Shown: positions 26,218 to 35,647 of the stretch, piece by piece | How positions within the stretch are numbered: the stretch's first letter is position 1 | Layout: every line of letters starts with the position of its first letter | Origin: Rhizobium ruizarguesonis | GTDB taxonomy: Bacteria; Pseudomonadota; Alphaproteobacteria; Rhizobiales; Rhizobiaceae | Reading direction: 5' to 3' | NCBI RefSeq assembly: GCF_012349115.1 | Contig: NZ_PQIG01000046.1 | Span: forward strand, 62,001-126,000 | Length of the DNA: 64,000 nt | Made by a program: the position numbers and the translations under genes | The notes under the pieces: model-generated | Databases searched by the model: none | Seen by the model: the letters and a program-made list of their open reading frames with translations, nothing else | What the model was told of the DNA's origin: nothing

Positions 26218-28926
26218 ATGCCAGACGACAATCGCGACCAGGCCGGCAGGCCCTCGCCCGATGCGCTTCTCGAAAAAGCCCGGGCTGAAACGCGCGGCCG
26301 TCTGAAGATCTTTCTGGGTGCCGCCCCCGGTGTCGGCAAGACCTATGAGATGCTCGTCTCCGGCCGCGCCAAGATCGCCGATGGTCTCGATGTCGTCATC
26401 GGCGTCGTCGAAACCCACGGCCGCAAGGAGACCGAGGCGCTCGTCGCCGGCTTCGAGATCATCCCCCGCGTCGAAATCAGCTACAAGGGCCGGCCGCTCG
26501 AGGAAATGGACCTCGACGGCATCCTCGCCCGCCGGCCGGATCTCGTGCTGGTCGACGAACTCGCCCACACCAATGCCGAGGGCAGCCGCCATCCGAAGCG
26601 CTACCTCGACGTCAAGGAATTGCTCGATCGCGGCGTCGACGTCTATACGACGCTGAACATTCAGCATGTCGAGAGCCTGAACGACGTCGTTTCACAGATT
26701 ACCCGCATCCGCGTGCGCGAGACGGTGCCGGACTCGATCATCGACCTTGCCGACGACGTCGAGATCATCGATCTGACGCCGGATGATTTGATCAAGCGGC
26801 TGCATGACGGCAAGGTCTATATGGCGCGCACGGCCGAGCGGGCGCTCACCAACTACTTCACCCCCGGCAACCTGACGGCGCTGAGGGAACTCGCGCTGCG
26901 CAAAACTGCCCAGCGCGTCGACGATCAGTTGCTCACCCATATGCAGGCCCATGCCATATCCGGCCCCTGGGCGGCGAGCGAGCGCGTACTCGTCTCGGTC
27001 GACCACCATCCGCGCTCAGCGTCATTGGTGCGCTACGCCGCCCGCATGGCCTCGCGCCTGCGCGCGCCCTGGGCCGCCGTCTATATCGAGACCAACCGCT
27101 CGATCAATCTGAGCGAGGCCGAGCGTGACACGGTCGCATCGACGCTGCGCCTTGCCGAGCAGCTCGGCGGCGAGGCGATCACCCTTCCCGGCCGCGAGGT
27201 CGCCGAAGAGCTCGTCGGTCACGCCACCGCCAATAACGTCACCCACATCGTCATCGGCGCCCCGAAGAAGCCGACATGGCGCGACTGGTGGAGCCGCTCG
27301 ATCACCGACGAGTTGATCCGCAGGGCCGGAGAGATCAGCGTCCACGTCATTTCAGGGAATGAGAAGGACGGCACCACCACGCGCGGCGTCAAGGCCGCCG
27401 TCACCGCGCCGCCACTGGATTTCAGGGCCTACCTGCTGGCAACCGGCTATGTCGCTATCGCGCTCGGCGTTAGCGTCGTGCTCGACCAGGTGCTCGACGT
27501 GCGCAACCTCGCTCTCGTCTTCCTGATGGCGGTGCTGACCTCCGCCGTCCTCCACGGCCTGCGGCCGGCCCTTTACAGCTGCATCCTCAGCGCGCTGTCC
27601 TTCAACTTCTTCTTCCTGCCGCCGCGCTACACGTTGACGATCAGCGATCCGGAAAGCGTGCTTGCCCTGTTCTTCTTCCTGGGCGTCGCCATCATCGCCA
27701 GCAACCTGACCGCAACCGTGCAGCGCCAGGCCGCCGCCGCCCGCCAGCGGGCGCGCACGACCGAAGACCTCTATCTCTTCTCGAAAAAGCTCGCCGGCAC
27801 CGGCACGCTCGACGACGTGCTCTGGGCGACCGCCTTCCAGCTTGCCTCGATGCTGAAGGTCCGCGTCGTGCTGCTGCTGCCGGAAGAAGGCACCATTGCG
27901 GTCAAAGCCGGTTATCCGCCCGACGACACGCTCGACGATGCCGATATCGCCGCCGCCCGCTGGGCCTGGGAACACAATCACGCGGCCGGCCGTGGCGCCG
28001 ACACCCTGCCCGGCGCCAAACGCCTTTACGTGCCGCTCAGAACCGGGCGCACCGCCGTCGGCGTCATCGGCCTCGACAGCGACCGCCGCGACGGGCCGCT
28101 GCTGACGCCGGAGCAGCAGCGGCTGCTCGATGCGCTGGCAGACCAGGCCGCCCTTGCCATCGAGCGCGTCCAGCTCGTCGCCGATGTCGACCGGGCAAGG
28201 CTTGGGGCCGAAGCCGACCGGCTGCGCTCAGCCCTGCTGACTTCGATCTCGCATGACCTGAAGACACCGCTGGCCGCCATCCTCGGCGCCGCCGGCACGC
28301 TGCGCGACTATTTCGCCTCGATGCCGGAGGAGGACCGCAGCGATCTGCTGTCGACCGTCGTCGACGAATCCGAACGCCTCAACCGCTTCATCGCCAACCT
28401 GCTCGACATGACCAAGATCGAATCCGGCGCGATGGAGCCGAACTCCGCGCTGCATTATGCCGGCGATATCGTCGGCAGCGCGCTTCGCCGTGCCGCAAAG
28501 ATCCTCGACGGCCATAAGACCGAGATGAGCATTCCCGCCGACCTGCCGATGGTGCGCGTCGATCCTGTGCTCTTCGAGCAGGTGATCTTCAACCTGCTCG
28601 ACAATGCGGCGAAATACGCGCCCGAGGGATCGGTCATCCACATCGAGGGCTGGGCCGATGCCGACAACGTCGTCGTGCAGGTCTCGGACGAAGGCCCGGG
28701 TATTCCGCCGGCCGATCTTAACCGCGTCTTCGACACCTTCTACCGCGTGCGCAAGGGCGATCAGGTGCGCGCCGGCACAGGGCTTGGCCTTTCCATCTGC
28801 CGTGGCTTCATCGAGGCGATGGGCGGCACGATCACCGCCGGCAACCGGACGGGCCGTCCGGGCGCCGTCTTCACCATCCGCCTGCCGAAACCCAACGACA
28901 TTCCGAAACTGGATGAACTCCGATGA
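26218..28926 (+). CDS. kdpD: Osmosensitive K+ channel histidine kinase
   Basis: This 902-aa sensor kinase switches on kdp at low K+. Domain order: N-terminal KdpD domain with Walker A GAAPGVGKT (residues 34-42), a universal-stress-like domain (about 250-370), four closely spaced membrane helices (about 400-500), a GAF-like segment (about 535-640), a HisKA domain with phospho-acceptor His679 in TSISHDLKTPLAAILGAAG, and a HATPase domain (NLLDNAAKYAPEGS, GPGIP, GTGLGLSI). It overlaps kdpE by 4 bases (ATGA). Unphosphorylated PtsN binds KdpD in E. coli, which makes the ptsN gene three positions on notable. Confidence 0.97.
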   Translation: MPDDNRDQAGRPSPDALLEKARAETRGRLKIFLGAAPGVGKTYEMLVSGRAKIADGLDVVIGVVETHGRKETEALVAGFEIIPRVEISYKGRPLEEMDLDGILARRPDLVLVDELAHTNAEGSRHPKRYLDVKELLDRGVDVYTTLNIQHVESLNDVVSQITRIRVRETVPDSIIDLADDVEIIDLTPDDLIKRLHDGKVYMARTAERALTNYFTPGNLTALRELALRKTAQRVDDQLLTHMQAHAISGPWAASERVLVSVDHHPRSASLVRYAARMASRLRAPWAAVYIETNRSINLSEAERDTVASTLRLAEQLGGEAITLPGREVAEELVGHATANNVTHIVIGAPKKPTWRDWWSRSITDELIRRAGEISVHVISGNEKDGTTTRGVKAAVTAPPLDFRAYLLATGYVAIALGVSVVLDQVLDVRNLALVFLMAVLTSAVLHGLRPALYSCILSALSFNFFFLPPRYTLTISDPESVLALFFFLGVAIIASNLTATVQRQAAAARQRARTTEDLYLFSKKLAGTGTLDDVLWATAFQLASMLKVRVVLLLPEEGTIAVKAGYPPDDTLDDADIAAARWAWEHNHAAGRGADTLPGAKRLYVPLRTGRTAVGVIGLDSDRRDGPLLTPEQQRLLDALADQAALAIERVQLVADVDRARLGAEADRLRSALLTSISHDLKTPLAAILGAAGTLRDYFASMPEEDRSDLLSTVVDESERLNRFIANLLDMTKIESGAMEPNSALHYAGDIVGSALRRAAKILDGHKTEMSIPADLPMVRVDPVLFEQVIFNLLDNAAKYAPEGSVIHIEGWADADNVVVQVSDEGPGIPPADLNRVFDTFYRVRKGDQVRAGTGLGLSICRGFIEAMGGTITAGNRTGRPGAVFTIRLPKPNDIPKLDELR

Positions 28927-29615
28927 CCGGTTCAGCCGTCAAAATCCTCGTCGTCGACGACGAGCCTCCGATCCGCAAGCTGCTTCGCGTCGGCCTGACC
29001 GCGCAGGGCTACGAGGTGCGCGAGGCGCCAAACGCCAGCGCCGCCCGGCAGTCGGTCGCCGATGACATGCCCGATCTCATCGTGCTTGACCTCGGCCTGC
29101 CCGACACGCCCGGGCATGACCTCTTGCAGGAGTGGCGCGACGAAGGGCTTTCCATGCCCGTCGTCATTCTGTCCAGCCGCACCGACGAGGCCGGTATCGT
29201 CAAGGCGCTGGAAAGCGGGGCCGACGATTACGTCACCAAGCCCTTCGGCATCAACGAGCTCGGCGCCCGCATCCGTGTGGCGCTGCGCCACCGCCTGCAG
29301 CAGCAGGGCGAAAAGGCGATCTTCCAGACCGGCGGACTGTCGATCGATCTTGTCAAGCGCATCGTCAAGATCGACGGCCAGGAAATAAAGCTGTCGCCGA
29401 AGGAATACGACATCCTGCGCGTGCTCGCCCAGCACGCCGGCAAGGTGCTGACACACCAGTTTCTTCTAAAGCAGGTATGGGGGCCGGCGGCTGACGTGCA
29501 GTATCTGCGCGTCTATATCAGGCAGCTGCGGCAAAAGGTCGAGCAGCTTCCGGACCAGCCGCACTATATCACCACCGAGACCGGCGTCGGCTACCGGCTC
29601 AGGGAACCGGACTGA
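28923..29615 (+). CDS. kdpE: KDP operon response regulator
   Basis: This OmpR-family response regulator, 230 aa, has a receiver domain with the acidic pair in VVDDEPP, phospho-acceptor Asp56 (IVLDLGLPD), Thr/Ser switch region (VVILSSRTDE) and Lys in VTKPFG, followed by a winged-helix DNA-binding domain (about 130-228: IKLSPKEYDILRVLAQHAGK and YLRVYIRQLRQKVEQLPDQP). It activates kdp transcription when phosphorylated by KdpD; the TTTATA repeat at 21086 is the likely site. It is translationally coupled to kdpD. Confidence 0.96.
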   Translation: MTGSAVKILVVDDEPPIRKLLRVGLTAQGYEVREAPNASAARQSVADDMPDLIVLDLGLPDTPGHDLLQEWRDEGLSMPVVILSSRTDEAGIVKALESGADDYVTKPFGINELGARIRVALRHRLQQQGEKAIFQTGGLSIDLVKRIVKIDGQEIKLSPKEYDILRVLAQHAGKVLTHQFLLKQVWGPAADVQYLRVYIRQLRQKVEQLPDQPHYITTETGVGYRLREPD

Positions 29616-29672
29616 CCTCCCTTCCCTCCCGCTGCCCGAACAGTATCGAGCCCGAACAGCATCGAGAATGAC

Positions 29673-30128
29673 ATGAACCTTCCCAACATCATCCGGCCGG
29701 AACACACCTTCATCGGCGTGTCGGCGCCGACCAAATGGCGCGCGCTGCAGACCATCGCCGACAAGGCGGCCAAGGCTTTCTCCGTCGACGGCCAGACCAT
29801 CCTGAAGGCGCTCGAAGCGCGTGAGAAGCTCGGCTCCACCGGCATCGGCAACGGTATCGCCATCCCGCATGCGGCAATCGACGGCATGACCAGCCCGCGC
29901 GGCCTTCTCCTCCGCTTCGCCCAGCCGCTGGATTTCGAGGCGATCGACGATATCCCGACCGACATCGCCTTCGTGCTGCTCTTTGGAGAGAACAATCGCG
30001 GCGAATATCTGAACGTGCTTTCCGCCATCGCCAGGCGGCTGCAATCGGATGGTGTGCTTGCCGCCATGCGCAAGGCAAGGACGGTCGACGAATTCCATTC
30101 CGATTTCATCGCCGATTCACGGGTGTGA
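29673..30128 (+). CDS. ptsN: PTS IIA-like nitrogen-regulatory protein (PtsN paralogue)
   Basis: This 151-aa EIIA-Ntr domain protein has its phosphorylatable His at residue 66 in GIGNGIAIPHAAIDGM and the partner region RGLLLRFAQPLDFEAIDDIP followed by DIAFVLLFGENN. It would take phosphate from NPr and act as a regulator instead of a sugar transporter. It is 57 bases downstream of kdpE in the same direction. That fits the known stimulation of KdpD by unphosphorylated PtsN in E. coli and PTS-Ntr control of K+ uptake in rhizobia. It is likely a second copy dedicated to the locus, because the canonical ptsN lies next to rpoN. Confidence 0.9.
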   Translation: MNLPNIIRPEHTFIGVSAPTKWRALQTIADKAAKAFSVDGQTILKALEAREKLGSTGIGNGIAIPHAAIDGMTSPRGLLLRFAQPLDFEAIDDIPTDIAFVLLFGENNRGEYLNVLSAIARRLQSDGVLAAMRKARTVDEFHSDFIADSRV

Positions 30129-30144
30129 GGGCATCGTTCTAAAT

Positions 30145-30173
30145 TAAAAAAGGCGCGGCCCGAAGGTCGCGCC
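30145..30173 (-). terminator. Rho-independent terminator of the porin gene
   Basis: On the minus strand GGCGCGACC-TTCG-GGCCGCGCC forms a 9-bp GC-rich stem with a stable tetraloop, followed by TTTTTTAATTT. It lies 24 bases after the porin stop. It could also end the convergent kdp/ptsN transcript. Confidence 0.85.
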
Positions 30174-30196
30174 CACTCGTCTGCAATAAGACTATC

Positions 30197-31213
30197 TTAG
30201 AAGTCGCGCTGGAAGCGCAGGAAGCCGAACACGTCGTCGTCGCCTTCGTCCTCATCGTGATATTGCACGCTGAGCTTCGTACGCAGATCATCGACGATCT
30301 GGTAGTCGATGGTGACACCCGTGGTATAGGCGCTGCCGCCGGTGAAGCCGTTGCCGTCAGCCTCGAGAGCGATGTTTTCGAAGTACTGGAAGCCGGGAGT
30401 GACCTTCCACTTGTCGTTGATCTTCAAGGCATACTCTGCTGCGATCGTCCATTCGGACTCTTCGTAGTAGTAGTTGGCGCCGCTTGCCCATACGCCGGCA
30501 ATGCCGAGCGTGCCCGGGCCGATGTCGGCATAGACGATACCGCGGACCGCGACTTCGCTGGTGTCGGTGTCATAACCGGCAAGCAGGTAAGCGCTGATGG
30601 CGCCGGCCTTGTAGGAGACCTGGCCTGCGACACCATAGTTGTTCGGGCCGTCGCCCGGCTTGGTGGCGTAGGCTTCTTCCAACTCGTCGACCGAGATGCC
30701 GGCTGCGAAAGCGCCATTCTCGTACTGATAACGGATCGAGTTGTGGTTCGTCTCGTTGCTGGCGAGCGTATCGGTCTCGCCGCTCATGTCGTCGTCCCAC
30801 CAGCTATACAGCATACCGACGCGGAAACCGGCGATATCGATGTAGCCCTCATCCAGCAATGCTTCCTGGTCGGAGGCATCGTCGACATTGTAACGCAACG
30901 TGATGACGCCGGTGAGCGTGCCGTACTCGGTGTCGTTCTTGGCCTGGAAGGTGACCTGACCGCGAGTCCAGAAGTCTACGTCGGAGTCGCCGGAAATATG
31001 GTCACCGAAACGCACTTCGGTACGAATGTAACCGCCGATCGAAAGGCATGTTTCCGTCCCCGGAATATAAAAATAGCCGGTACCGTAGGCGTCGCAAACG
31101 CGAACATATTCCACGGGCTCGGGTTCCGCCGCCACGATGGCGTCGGCTGCGTGGGCTCCGGAGGCCGCGGCAAGGGCGGCAACGGAGGCAAAAAGGATAG
31201 TCCTGATATTCAT
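30197..31213 (-). CDS. ropA: Outer-membrane porin, RopA family
   Basis: This 338-aa alphaproteobacterial porin (Porin_2 family) has a 22-residue signal peptide (MNIRTILFASVAALAAASGA then HA) and a mature start of the DAIVAAEPEPVEYVRVCDAY type with two cysteines bracketing GTGYFYIPGTET. The body is beta-strand rich and acidic, ending in the outer-membrane C-terminal Phe (FLRFQRDF). It forms a trimeric general diffusion channel. It has its own terminator and faces away from the sulfate operon, sharing a 363-base intergenic region. Rhizobia carry several ropA paralogues; which one this is cannot be told here. Confidence 0.9.
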   Translation of the reverse strand: MNIRTILFASVAALAAASGAHAADAIVAAEPEPVEYVRVCDAYGTGYFYIPGTETCLSIGGYIRTEVRFGDHISGDSDVDFWTRGQVTFQAKNDTEYGTLTGVITLRYNVDDASDQEALLDEGYIDIAGFRVGMLYSWWDDDMSGETDTLASNETNHNSIRYQYENGAFAAGISVDELEEAYATKPGDGPNNYGVAGQVSYKAGAISAYLLAGYDTDTSEVAVRGIVYADIGPGTLGIAGVWASGANYYYEESEWTIAAEYALKINDKWKVTPGFQYFENIALEADGNGFTGGSAYTTGVTIDYQIVDDLRTKLSVQYHDEDEGDDDVFGFLRFQRDF

Positions 31214-31421
31214 TTGAATGGCCCTTAACAGGTTTGGAATGCGAGGCGCACTTCAAGGGTTGCCCCCGCGTTGGGTCGGCGAATACGACCGCAACGGAGG
31301 CCATATAGGAATCCGCAAGTGCCATCGCGGCAAAATCTTGGCAAAAATCAGCAGTACCATGTCGTTTTCGTGGAGGAACTGTGGCCAAAAAAACACGACT
31401 ACTCTGTGGCGGTACGGCATG

Positions 31422-31443
31422 GCGGCCAATTGGCCGCGGCCAA
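31422..31443. promoter_or_regulatory. Overlapping GGCCAA/TTGGCC palindromes
   Basis: GCGGCCAATTGGCCGC (31422-31437) is a perfect 16-base palindrome that overlaps a perfect 14-base one, TTGGCCGCGGCCAA (31430-31443). A further GGCCAA occurs at 31383. The site lies between the divergent porin and sulfate-importer genes and is a candidate operator for either. Confidence 0.4.
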
Positions 31444-31466
31444 CTTCGGCACGTCCATTTCCAAAT

Positions 31467-31499
31467 TGGCTGTTAAATGGAATGGCATTCTAACAGCCA
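31467..31499. promoter_or_regulatory. Nested inverted repeat upstream of the sulfate importer
   Basis: TGGCTGTTA (31467-31475) is repeated as its exact complement TAACAGCCA (31491-31499). Between them GAATGGCATTC (31480-31490) is itself a palindrome. The 33-base structure ends 77 bases before the sbp start, ahead of the promoter-like stretch around TTATAC (31529-31534). It may be an operator for sulfur control or an RNA hairpin. Confidence 0.45.
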
Positions 31500-31576
31500 T
31501 GCCGGAACCGGAAGAACCTTTGTTTCATTATACGACTGACTTGATAGAGTTAAGACAGAAAACAGGAGGGTTCCCC

Positions 31577-32602
31577 ATGCAGACACAACGGCTCACCCGG
31601 CTCCTCGCGGCGGCGGTCATGGCAGGCAGCTTCGCGATCGGAAGCATTGCTCCGGCATTCGCGGATCAGACGCTGCTTAACGTTTCCTACGATCCGACCC
31701 GCGAATTATATAAGGATTTCAATGCCGCCTTTGCCGCCAAGTGGCAAAAGGACAGCGGTGAAACGGTGACGATCCAGGCTTCGCATGGCGGTTCCGGCGC
31801 CCAGGCCCGCTCCGTCATCGACGGCCTCGACGCCGACGTCGTGACGCTTGCCCTCGAAGGCGATATCGACGCCATCGCCAAGGCGACCGGCAAGATCCCG
31901 GCCGACTGGAAGACCAAGTTCCCCAACAATTCGACGCCTTATACGTCGACGATCGTATTCCTCGTCCGCAAGGGCAATCCGAAGGGCATCAAGGATTGGG
32001 GCGACCTGGTCAAGGACGGCGTGCAGGTCATCACCCCGAACCCGAAGACCTCGGGCGGCGCCCGCTGGAACTTCCTTGCCGCCTGGGCCTGGGCCAAGCA
32101 GGCGAATGGCGGCGACGAAGCCAAGGCGCAGGATTACGTTTCCAAGCTGCTTCAGCACGTCCCGGTTCTCGACACCGGCGCTCGCGGCGCCACGACCACC
32201 TTCGTCCAGCGCGGCCTCGGCGATGTGCTGCTCGCCTGGGAAAACGAAGCCTATCTTTCGCTCAAAGAGCTCGGTCCCGACCAGTTCGAGATCGTGACCC
32301 CGGCTTTCTCCATCCGCGCCGACCCGCCAGTGGCCATCGTCGACGGCAACGTGGACAAGAAGGGCACGCGCAAGGTCGCCGAAGCCTATCTCAACTACCT
32401 TTATTCGGACGAAGGCCAGAAGATTGCCGCCAAGCACTACTATCGGCCGATCAAGCCGGAAGCTGCCGATCCGGCTGACATCGCCCGCTTCCCGAAGCTG
32501 ACGCTGGCGACCATCGACGACTTCGGCGGCTGGAAGAGCGCACAGCCTAAATTCTTCGGCGACGGCGGCGTATTTGACCAAATCTACAAGCCGGCCCAAT
32601 AA
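31577..32602 (+). CDS. sbp: Sulfate ABC transporter periplasmic binding protein
   Basis: This 341-aa binding protein captures sulfate (possibly thiosulfate) in the periplasm for CysTWA. It has a signal peptide of about 30 residues ending APAFA, then the family opening [17 protein letters not shown], the [16 protein letters not shown] loop, and [17 protein letters not shown], which together form the sulfate pocket and family signature. The ATG at 31577 follows AGGAGGG by 6 bases. The frame is open far upstream but without sense. It is first in a compact operon. Confidence 0.94.
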   Translation: MQTQRLTRLLAAAVMAGSFAIGSIAPAFADQTLLNVSYDPTRELYKDFNAAFAAKWQKDSGETVTIQASHGGSGAQARSVIDGLDADVVTLALEGDIDAIAKATGKIPADWKTKFPNNSTPYTSTIVFLVRKGNPKGIKDWGDLVKDGVQVITPNPKTSGGARWNFLAAWAWAKQANGGDEAKAQDYVSKLLQHVPVLDTGARGATTTFVQRGLGDVLLAWENEAYLSLKELGPDQFEIVTPAFSIRADPPVAIVDGNVDKKGTRKVAEAYLNYLYSDEGQKIAAKHYYRPIKPEAADPADIARFPKLTLATIDDFGGWKSAQPKFFGDGGVFDQIYKPAQ

Positions 32603-32610
32603 TAGACTTC

Positions 32611-33468
32611 ATGAAAGCACATAGCCCCACGCGGTGGCGGTTCAAACGGCCGAGCGTCATTCCGGGTTTCGGAATGGCGCTCGGCCTTACCTTGACCTGG
32701 CTCACCCTACTGATCCTCATCCCGCTCTCGGGCCTTGCCGTCCGGTCGAGCGCGCTCGGCTGGGAGAAATTCTGGTCGATCGCGCTCGATCAGCGCACGC
32801 TGAACGCACTGCGCATCAGCTTCGGCAGCGCCTTCATCGCCGCGATCGTCAATGCCGTGTTCGGCATCGTCCTCGCCTGGGTGCTGGTCCGTTACCGTTT
32901 CCCCGGCAAGCGCATCATCGATGCCATGGTCGACCTGCCCTTCGCGCTGCCGACCGCCGTTGCCGGCATCGCACTGGCGACGCTCTACGCGCCGAACGGC
33001 TGGATCGGCCAGTTCCTGACGCCGCTCGGCATCAAGATCGCCTTCACGCCTGCCGGTATCGTCGTGGCGCTGATCTTCGTCGGCCTGCCCTTCGTGGTGC
33101 GCACCGTGCAGCCCGTCATGGAGGAAATCGACAAGGAAGTGGAGGAGGCCGCGGCAACGCTCGGCGCCAACCGCTTCCAGACGATTTTCCGCGTGCTGCT
33201 GCCGGGGCTGGCGCCCGCCGTGCTCACCGGCTTCGCGCTCGCCTTTGCCCGCGGCGTCGGCGAATACGGCTCGGTCATCTTCATCGCCGGCAACCTGCCG
33301 TTCAAATCGGAGATCGCGCCGCTGCTGATCATCATCAAACTCGAAGAATATAATTACGCGGCAGCGACGGGCATTGCGGCGATCATGCTGGTCCTCTCGT
33401 TCGCCCTGCTGCTGGTCATCAATCTCATCCAGAGCTGGAGCAGGCGGAGGTACGGCTATGGCGCTTGA
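32611..33468 (+). CDS. cysT: Sulfate ABC transporter permease CysT
   Basis: This 285-aa inner-membrane permease has six predicted helices and the CysT/CysU signature. The permease-ATPase coupling loop is [20 protein letters not shown], followed by [21 protein letters not shown]. It forms half of the translocation pore with CysW. It starts 8 bases after sbp and its end overlaps cysW by 11 bases. Confidence 0.95.
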   Translation: MKAHSPTRWRFKRPSVIPGFGMALGLTLTWLTLLILIPLSGLAVRSSALGWEKFWSIALDQRTLNALRISFGSAFIAAIVNAVFGIVLAWVLVRYRFPGKRIIDAMVDLPFALPTAVAGIALATLYAPNGWIGQFLTPLGIKIAFTPAGIVVALIFVGLPFVVRTVQPVMEEIDKEVEEAAATLGANRFQTIFRVLLPGLAPAVLTGFALAFARGVGEYGSVIFIAGNLPFKSEIAPLLIIIKLEEYNYAAATGIAAIMLVLSFALLLVINLIQSWSRRRYGYGA

Positions 33469-34330
33469 TGCGACCGCTCAACCGGCGAAGCTGCGGTCGG
33501 TGACCACCGAAAACCGGATCGCGCGCTTCACCTTGATCATCCTCTCGCTGGTCTTCCTGCTGCTGATCCTGCTTCTTCCGCTCGCCGCCGTCTTCGTCGA
33601 GGCCTTCCGCAAGGGAGCCGGCCCTTTCTTCGAAGCGCTCGCAGACGCCGAGACCTTCTCGGCGATCCGCCTGACGCTGATCGTTGCCGGCGTCAGCGTG
33701 CCTCTTAACCTCGTCTTCGGGGTCGTCGCCGCCTGGGCGATCGCCAAATTCGAGTTCAAGGGCAAGGCTTTCCTGACGACGCTGATCGACCTGCCCTTCT
33801 CGGTCTCACCTGTCATATCGGGCCTGGTCTTCGTTCTGCTGTTCGGCGCCAATACCTGGCTCGGCCAGTGGTTCAGCGCTCACGACATCAAGATCCTGTT
33901 TGCCGTCCCGGGGTTGATCCTCGCCACCATGTTCGTCACCTTCCCCTTCGTCGCCCGCGAGCTGATCCCGCTGATGCAGGAACAGGGAACGGCCGACGAG
34001 GAGGCCGCCCTTTCGCTCGGCGCCAGCGGCTGGCAGACCTTCTGGCACGTGACGCTGCCGAATATCAAATGGGGCCTGCTCTATGGCGTGCTTCTCTGCA
34101 ACGCCCGCGCCATGGGCGAATTCGGCGCCGTCTCGGTGGTGTCGGGCCACATCCGCGGCCAGACGAACACCATGCCGCTGCAGGTGGAAATTCTCTATAA
34201 CGAGTATAATTTCACCGGCGCTTTTGCCGTCGCGACACTTTTGGCCTTGCTCGCGCTCGTGACTCTTGTTTTGAAGACGCTGCTTGAAATGCGCTATAGC
34301 GCGGAAATCGCCGCCAGCCGGCGGCACTGA
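33458..34330 (+). CDS. cysW: Sulfate ABC transporter permease CysW
   Basis: This 290-aa second permease of the sulfate importer has six helices, coupling loop [20 protein letters not shown] and the CysW-specific [20 protein letters not shown]. The ATG at 33458 is chosen over an upstream frame opening because GGCGGAGG lies 7-14 bases before it and the preceding codons read as a shadow of cysT. It is coupled to cysT by overlap and ends 10 bases before cysA. Confidence 0.94.
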   Translation: MALDATAQPAKLRSVTTENRIARFTLIILSLVFLLLILLLPLAAVFVEAFRKGAGPFFEALADAETFSAIRLTLIVAGVSVPLNLVFGVVAAWAIAKFEFKGKAFLTTLIDLPFSVSPVISGLVFVLLFGANTWLGQWFSAHDIKILFAVPGLILATMFVTFPFVARELIPLMQEQGTADEEAALSLGASGWQTFWHVTLPNIKWGLLYGVLLCNARAMGEFGAVSVVSGHIRGQTNTMPLQVEILYNEYNFTGAFAVATLLALLALVTLVLKTLLEMRYSAEIAASRRH

Positions 34331-34340
34331 AGGAATTGGA

Positions 34341-35381
34341 ATGGAAGTACGCGTTCAAAACATTCGCAAGGAATTCGATCGTTTTCCGGCGCTGCACGAT
34401 GTCTCGCTCGACATCCGCTCCGGCGAGCTGATCGCACTGCTCGGCCCTTCGGGCTCCGGCAAAACGACATTGCTGCGGCTGATCGCCGGCCTCGAAAGCC
34501 CGACGGAGGGGCTGATCTTCTTCGGCGACGAGGATGCCTCGAAGAAGACTGTGCAGCAGCGCAATATCGGCTTCGTCTTCCAGCATTATGCACTTTTCCG
34601 CTACATGACGGTGCTCGAAAACGTCTCCTTCGGCCTCAAGGTCAGAAACAGCGCGCGGCGGCCGCCGAAGGCCGATATCCGCAGGCGGGCGCTCGAACTG
34701 CTCGACCTCGTCCAGCTTTCCGGTCTCGAAAAACGCTACCCGGCCCAGCTTTCCGGCGGCCAGCGCCAGCGCGTGGCGCTCGCCCGCGCCATGGCCGTGG
34801 AGCCGAACGTGCTGCTGCTCGACGAGCCTTTCGGCGCGCTCGACGCCCAGGTGCGCAAGGATCTGCGCAAATGGCTGCGCGATATCCACGACCGTACCGG
34901 ACACACCACCGTCTTCGTCACCCACGACCAGGATGAGGCGCTGGAGCTTGCCGACCGCGTCGTGGTCATGAGCCAGGGCGCGATCGAACAGGTCGGCACA
35001 CCGGACCAAGTCTACGACAATCCGAATTCTCCCTTCGTCTTCGGCTTCATCGGCCAGTCGAACTGCCTGCAGGTCGAGATATCAGACGGCGACATTCGAT
35101 TCGAAGGCCGCTCGCTCGGCCTCAATGCCGAGGGCGAACCGGATGGCACGGCGCAGCTCTACTTCCGCCCGCACGATGTCAGGCTCTGCGAATCAGCCGA
35201 AAACTGTATCGCCGGCCAGCCGGTCTCAAGCCGCCGCGTGGCAGGCACCCGCCATATCGAATTGGATATCGGCAACGACCGCCCGCATATCGAGATCGAA
35301 TTGCCGCCGAGCGAAGCTGAAAGGCTTGACCGCAACAGGGTAGCCTTCAAGCCAACCCGCTGGAAACTGTTCCGCAGCTGA
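34341..35381 (+). CDS. cysA: Sulfate ABC transporter ATP-binding protein
   Basis: This 346-aa ATPase energises sulfate/thiosulfate uptake. Walker A is GPSGSGKTT (about residues 35-43), signature LSGGQRQRVALARAM, Walker B LLLDEPFGALDA, H-loop VFVTHDQDEALEL. A C-terminal TOBE-like regulatory domain follows (about 240-346, with LYFRPHDVRLCE). The ATG at 34341 has AAGGAATTGG upstream. It is the last gene of the sbp-cysTWA operon. Confidence 0.95.
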   Translation: MEVRVQNIRKEFDRFPALHDVSLDIRSGELIALLGPSGSGKTTLLRLIAGLESPTEGLIFFGDEDASKKTVQQRNIGFVFQHYALFRYMTVLENVSFGLKVRNSARRPPKADIRRRALELLDLVQLSGLEKRYPAQLSGGQRQRVALARAMAVEPNVLLLDEPFGALDAQVRKDLRKWLRDIHDRTGHTTVFVTHDQDEALELADRVVVMSQGAIEQVGTPDQVYDNPNSPFVFGFIGQSNCLQVEISDGDIRFEGRSLGLNAEGEPDGTAQLYFRPHDVRLCESAENCIAGQPVSSRRVAGTRHIELDIGNDRPHIEIELPPSEAERLDRNRVAFKPTRWKLFRS

Positions 35382-35647
35382 TGGAGATTGGGCCTCCCGC
35401 CCACAGCGCCGCGACTTTTTGAGAGCCGCAAAAGACGCTGTAACACTTTGAATTGCTGGGATAATTTTATCCTTGGATCGATTCCGATCTCAAGAATTTT
35501 GCAATGGCTCGCCGCCGGAATCGTATTTGGCGAGAGTCTCTTAAGGTTTTTGTTATCTAAGGTTGTTTGTATTTCAGTCATATGACGAGTAAAACGTTTT
35601 CGCTTAATCATTAAGGGCTGGACTAATCCCATAGGAGGCACCTAGCG

